The notes below the pieces were generated by a model. That model was given only the letters and a program-made list of their open reading frames with translations, was not told where the DNA came from and ran no database searches. Below, in pieces: positions 59,850-64,000 of a DNA stretch of 64,000 bases. Source of the stretch: G963708235 sp963708235 (GTDB lineage Bacteria; Actinomycetota; Acidimicrobiia; Spongiisociales; UBA5794). How positions within the stretch are numbered: the first letter of the stretch is position 1; every line of letters begins with the position of its first letter. The stretch is taken from positions 1,488,001-1,552,000 of the forward strand of contig OY970200.1 in NCBI GenBank assembly GCA_963708235.1, given 5' to 3'. The translations under genes and the position numbers were made by a program.

Positions 59850-61184
59850 ATGTCCACCACCCCCCGCATCACCCCGCGCACCCTCAAGGGGTTCCGCGAT
59901 CTGCTGCCCCCGGCGGCCATCGCCCGAGAGCAGGTCATCGCCACCGCCATCGATGTCTATCGGGCATACGGCTATGCCCCCATCGAGACCCCGGCGTTGG
60001 AGTACGCCGAGATCCTCGCCGGAAAGGGCGGCGACGAGAGCGACAAGCAGATGTACCGCTTCGCCGACGGCGGCGGGCGCGATGTGGCGATGCGATTCGA
60101 CCTCACCGTTCCTCTCGCCCGCTACGTCGCCCAACATCTCAACGACCTGGGAACACCGTTCAAGCGCTACCACGTCGGTCCGGTATGGCGTGGCGAGAAC
60201 ACCCAGCGCGGTCGCTACCGCGAGTTCGTCCAGTGCGACTTCGACACCATCGGCACCGAGAGCACCATCTCCGACATCGAAACCGTGCTGGTCACCCACG
60301 ATCTCTTCGTCGCCCTCGGATTCGAACGGTTCACCGTGCGGGTCAACGACCGCCGCATCCTCAACGGGGTGCTGGCCCGTCTCGATCTCGCCGACCAGGG
60401 AGTGGCGGTGCTGCGGGCCCTCGACAAGCTTCCCAAGGTGGGTGCACGCAAGGTCGCCGAGGAACTCGCCGCTGGCGCCGGCGCAACACCGGACCAGATC
60501 GACGCCGTGCTCGAACTCGCCGCCCTGGAGGGCAGCAACGAAGAGATCATCGCCGCCCTCCCCGCGCTGGTCGGCGGCGACGAGACCGGCTCGGCAGGGG
60601 TGGACGCCCTCGACGAATTGCGGCGCACGCTGACCACGATCGGGATCCCGCCGGACCGCGTCACCATCGATGTATCCATCGCCCGCGGGCTCGACTACTA
60701 CACCGGGATCGTCATGGAGACCTTCCTCGGTGACATCCCCGGGATCGGGAGTTGCTGTAGCGGTGGCCGTTACGACGACCTGGCATCGCGCTACACCAAG
60801 GAGCGGCTCCCCGGCGTCGGCGGGTCTCTCGGCGTGGACCGGTTGCTCGCCGCCATGGAGGAGCTGGAGATGATCGAGAGCCGGGGGACCTGGGCGCCGG
60901 TCCTGGTCACCTGTTTCGACGGCGAAGGCGGCCCGGACGCACTGGCGCTGGCGGCGATGCTGCGCAACGGCGGGATCGGCGCCGAGGTCTACCCGGAGGC
61001 GAGACGGCTCGGCATCCAGCTCAAGTACGGCGACCGTCGTGGCCACCGGGTCGCCCTGATCGCCGGTCCCGACGAACGGGCCGCCGGTACCGTCCAGGTG
61101 AAGCACCTCGGTTCGGGTGAGGCCGAGACGGTCCCCCGCAGCCGGCTGGTCGCAACGGTGGCGGAAGCGCTCGACCGGCCGTGA
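59850..61184 (+). CDS. hisS: Histidyl-tRNA synthetase
   Basis: 444 residues. LKGFRDLLPPAAIARE, class II motif 2 with GPVWRGENTQRGRYREFVQCDFDTIG, the HisRS-specific RGLDYYTGIVMET, motif 3 GGSLGVDRLLAAMEE, and an anticodon-binding domain at the C-terminus. ATG 59850 is preceded by an A-rich stretch but no clear site. Complete. Confidence 0.96.
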   Translation: MSTTPRITPRTLKGFRDLLPPAAIAREQVIATAIDVYRAYGYAPIETPALEYAEILAGKGGDESDKQMYRFADGGGRDVAMRFDLTVPLARYVAQHLNDLGTPFKRYHVGPVWRGENTQRGRYREFVQCDFDTIGTESTISDIETVLVTHDLFVALGFERFTVRVNDRRILNGVLARLDLADQGVAVLRALDKLPKVGARKVAEELAAGAGATPDQIDAVLELAALEGSNEEIIAALPALVGGDETGSAGVDALDELRRTLTTIGIPPDRVTIDVSIARGLDYYTGIVMETFLGDIPGIGSCCSGGRYDDLASRYTKERLPGVGGSLGVDRLLAAMEELEMIESRGTWAPVLVTCFDGEGGPDALALAAMLRNGGIGAEVYPEARRLGIQLKYGDRRGHRVALIAGPDERAAGTVQVKHLGSGEAETVPRSRLVATVAEALDRP

Positions 61185-61227
61185 CCCGTCTCATCGCCGT
61201 GGCGATCCGCCGCGGTTCTCGAACCGG

Positions 61228-61233
61228 TAACCT
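61228..61233 (+). promoter_or_regulatory. -10 box TAACCT; leaderless alaS start
   Basis: Nine nt before ATG 61243; no ribosome-binding site. Confidence 0.45.
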
Positions 61234-61242
61234 TGCCGCCCC

Positions 61243-63865
61243 ATGAACGGTGACCAGATCAGGCGCGTCTTCCTCGACTTCTTCGAGGCAAGGGACCACA
61301 TCGTGGTCCCCAGTGCCTCGCTGATCCCGGTCGACGCGACCCTGCTGTTGACCAACGCCGGGATGGTGCCCTTCAAGCCGTACATGCTCGGCGAGGAAAC
61401 CCCGCCATACCTCCGCGCCGCAAGCATCCAGAAGGTGGCGCGCACCGTCGACATCGACATCGTCGGGACCACCGCCCGCCACCTCACCTTCTTCGAGATG
61501 TTGGGCAACTTCAGCTTCGGGGACTACTTCAAGGAGAAGGCGATCCCCTGGGCCTACGAGCTGATCACCGAAGGATTCGGGCTCGATCCCGACCGGCTCT
61601 GGTTCACCGTGCACCACACCGACACCGAAGCCGAGCAGATCTGGATCGACGGCGTCGGGGTGTCCCCCGACCGGGTGCAGCGCCGTGATCGGGACAACTT
61701 CTGGCAGATGGGCATCGCCGGGCCGTGCGGTCCCTGCTCGGAGATCTTCTACGACAAGGGCGCCAAGTACGGCGCCGACGGTGGCCCCGTCGTCGACGAG
61801 GAACGGTTCATGGAGGTCTGGAACCTCGTCTTCATGCAGAACATCCAGGACGAGCCCTACCACGTCGTCGGCGAGCTTCCCCACAAGAACATCGACACCG
61901 GCGCCGGGTTGGAACGGGTCGCCACCATCCTCCAGAACGTCGACACCCTGTTCGAGACCGATCTGGTGCGACCCATCGTCGCCGCCGGGGAATCGCTCAC
62001 CAAGGTCGCCTACGGCGCCAACGAGCGCAGCGACATCAGCCTCCGCATCCTCGGCGACCACGGTCGCGCCGTCACCTTCCTGATCGGCGACGGCGTGGTC
62101 CCCTCCAACGAGGGGCGCGGGTACGTGCTGCGACGGCTGCTGCGCCGGGCGGTCCGCCACGCCTTCCTGCTCGGGACCCGCGACCTGGTCATGCCCCAGC
62201 TCGTCGCCGCCACCGTCGACGTGATGCGCAATGCCCACCCGGATCTGGTGGACAAGCAGGATGCGATCGCCACCATGGCCGAACGCGAAGAGATCCGGTT
62301 CCGCAAGACTCTCGAATCGGGTCATCAACTCCTCGACCAGGATCTCGCCGCCGCCGATTCGCAGGGTCGGTTCCCCGGCGCCACCGCCTTCAAGCTCCAC
62401 GACACCTTCGGATTTCCCATCGAGGTGACCGAGGAGATCCTGGCGGAACGGGGACTCGAGGTGGATCGTGGCGAGTTCGACCGGTTGATGCAGGAGCAGC
62501 GGGAGCGGGCCCGTGCCGCCTTCAAGGGCGGCGCCCGTGCCGAGGCCGCCGATGCGTACCGCACCCTGCTCACGGGGCTCGACGGCACCGAGTTCACCGG
62601 TTACCACGAGGAGCTCTCCACCGGCCGCATCCTCTCGATGCTCCGTGAGGGCGACACCGTGGAACGGGCCGAGGCCGGGCAGGATGTCGAGGTGTTCCTC
62701 GACCGCACCCCGTTCTTCGCCGAGCAGGGGGGCCAGATCGGGGACACCGGCGAGGTACGGACCGAGACCGGGACCATCCGCATCCTCGACACCCAGTTCG
62801 TCGCACCGGGGCTGCGAGGTCACCGGGGCAAGGTGGTCGCCGGGACCGTCGCCGTCGGCCAGGACGTGACCGCCGAGATCGACCACGAGCGCCGCGAGCG
62901 CATCCGAAAGAACCACAGCGGCACCCATCTGCTCCATTGGGGGCTCCGCGACGTCATCGGGGACCACGTCCACCAGGCCGGTTCCCTGGTGGCAGAGGAC
63001 CGGCTCCGTTTCGACTTCTCCCACCACAGCGGTCTGCGGCTCGACGAGATGCGCGAGGTCGAGGAAGCGGTCAACGATCGCATCATCGCCAACGATCCGG
63101 TGATTGCCTTCGAGACCAGCAAGGAAGAGGCGGATGCCATCGGGGCGCTCGCCTTCTATGGCGAGAAGTACGGCAGCACGGTGCGGGTGGTCCAGGCCGG
63201 CGACTATTCGGTGGAGCTGTGCGGCGGCACCCATGTGTCCAGTACCGGCCAGGTCGGCCCGCTGATCCTGGTGTCCGAGGGTTCCGTCGCCGCCAACACC
63301 CGTCGGGTAGAGGCGCTCACCGGGACCGCCGCCTACCGCTACCTCAGCGACATGCGACGCACCCTCGAAGCGACCGCCGAGACGTTGGGGGCGCAACCCG
63401 CCAAGATCCTCGAGGCGGCGTCCCAGATGCGCGGACGGCTCGAGGATCAGGAGGAGCGACTTGCGGTCTTCGAACAGCAGGCACGCGGCGATGTGGCGCA
63501 CCGGCTCGCCGACAGCGCCGAGGTCCACGGCGACATCCGCATCGTGGTCGCTCCTGCCGCTCCAGGCCTGTCGGCCGATGAGCTCCCGGGCCCTCGCCGT
63601 CGAGATCCGGGACCGGATCGGGCGCGGCATCGGGGTGCTGGGGACCACCCGTGACGGCAAAGGTGCCGTGGTTGGCTTCGTGTCGGCGGACCTGGTCGCC
63701 GAAGGTCGGTCGGCCGCTGACATCCTCCGGCCCGCCGCCGAGGTGCTCGGTGGCGGAGGGAGCCGCGACCCGGCCCTGGCCCAGGCCGGGGGACCCAACG
63801 GCGACCGTCTCGATGCGGCCCTCGATGCGGCCCGTCAGGCAGCGCTCGCTGCGGTCACCGGGTGA
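61243..63865 (+). CDS. alaS: Alanyl-tRNA synthetase, frameshifted near 63586
   Basis: The first frame (61243-63654) encodes the catalytic core (FFEARDHIVVPSASLIP, MLGNFSFGDYFK, NEGRGYVLRRLLRRAVRH), and the editing domain with HSGTHLLHW and CGGTHVSSTG zinc ligands. Near 63585-63587 one extra C (ctcccgg instead of ctccgg) shifts the frame after GLSADEL. Removing it restores RALAVEIRDRIGRGIGVLG and the DHHA1 domain ending GGGGSRDPALAQAGG to a TGA at 63863-63865, about 873 residues, the normal AlaRS length. As alaS is essential, a sequencing error is the simplest explanation. Confidence 0.93.
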
Positions 63866-63878
63866 CCCCCGTAACCAC

Positions 63879-63915
63879 ATGAGCACCGTACCTACATGAG
63901 CACCGTGGCCACGTG
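63879..63915 (+). repeat. Tandem 17-bp repeats carrying three start codons before ruvX
   Basis: ATGAGCACCGTACCTAC, ATGAGCACCGTGGCCAC and GTGAGCACCGGTCGC begin at 63879, 63896 and 63913, exactly 17 bp apart. The first two each make a six-codon frame whose TGA overlaps the next start. Confidence 0.8.
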
Positions 63916-64000
63916 AGCACCGGTCGCATTCTGGGACTCGACCCTGGCCAGCGCAGGATCGGTGTCGCCTTGTCCGACCCGACGGGTATCATCGCCCAGC
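63913..64000 (+). CDS. ruvX: Putative pre-16S rRNA nuclease / Holliday junction resolvase-like RuvX (YqgF), 3' end missing
   Basis: Twenty-nine codons remain. GRILGLDPGQRRIGVALSDP is the N-terminal YqgF motif with its first conserved Asp. Following alaS is its usual actinobacterial position. The start is taken as GTG 63913, the third of three tandem repeat starts and the only one in frame. Confidence 0.88.
   Translation, partial: MSTGRILGLDPGQRRIGVALSDPTGIIAQ

Noticed and set aside
61021..63798. 925-codon minus-strand frame opposite hisS and alaS
   Set aside because: Shadow of the two synthetase genes.

Overview
The window is GC-rich (roughly two-thirds G+C by eye) chromosomal DNA of an actinomycete, most likely a member of the class Acidimicrobiia (inference). 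The evidence is: a mycothiol synthase (mshD), the phosphatidylinositol-mannoside trio (CDP-alcohol phosphatidyltransferase, PatA-type acyltransferase, PimA-type mannosyltransferase), an F420/FMN-type PPOX protein, many GTG starts, and many start codons sitting 5-9 nt downstream of a TAnnnT -10 box, which is the signature of leaderless transcripts.

The left third (1-21.2 kb) is accessory and holds the most unusual content. It starts with the 3' part of an FG-GAP/ASPIC-UnbV (CRTAC1-like) protein facing an RnfD/NqrB-like membrane protein. A minus-strand run follows that looks related to contractile injection systems: a 43-residue protein with a baseplate-type DPGVT motif, a gp5/VgrG-type spike, a secreted M14 carboxypeptidase with a CHRD domain, and a 1304-residue DUF4157 (eCIS core) protein ending in two kinds of beta-propeller repeats. 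No sheath, tube or ATPase gene is visible. After a four-TM membrane protein, a PPK2 kinase, a TetR regulator and a broken alpha/beta hydrolase comes a tightly coupled plus-strand operon: a membrane-anchored CHAT protease, a GHSLGG serine hydrolase and a caspase-like protease (13.7-20.2 kb). This three-gene system is the best candidate for something undescribed. A secreted collagen-like protein and a membrane-anchored unknown follow.

The middle (21.9-31.2 kb) is scattered metabolism: FAD monooxygenase, OsmC, PPOX, M20 peptidase, DDAH-like amidinohydrolase, tryptophan 2,3-dioxygenase, an orphan Flp pilin, a patatin, mshD and a small zinc ribbon.

The right half (31.3-64 kb) is housekeeping and follows the conserved actinobacterial order thrS - pgsA - patA - pimA - pdxS - pdxT - yebC - ruvC - ruvA - ruvB - (rbp) - queA - tgt - yajC - apt - rel - MBL hydrolase - aspS - rarA - hisS - alaS - ruvX, with MMPL and citrate synthase genes inserted. 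secD and secF, normally between yajC and apt, are absent. A small insertion (an odd hypothetical, an SLH/Excalibur surface protein and a nuclease lipoprotein) lies between the MBL hydrolase and aspS.

Four genes carry single-base lesions as sequenced: pdxS, alaS, the 12.7-13.5 kb hydrolase, and an amber codon in the 10.4 kb membrane protein. alaS is essential and the reading resumes perfectly each time, so sequencing or assembly error is the simplest explanation, but each is recorded separately.
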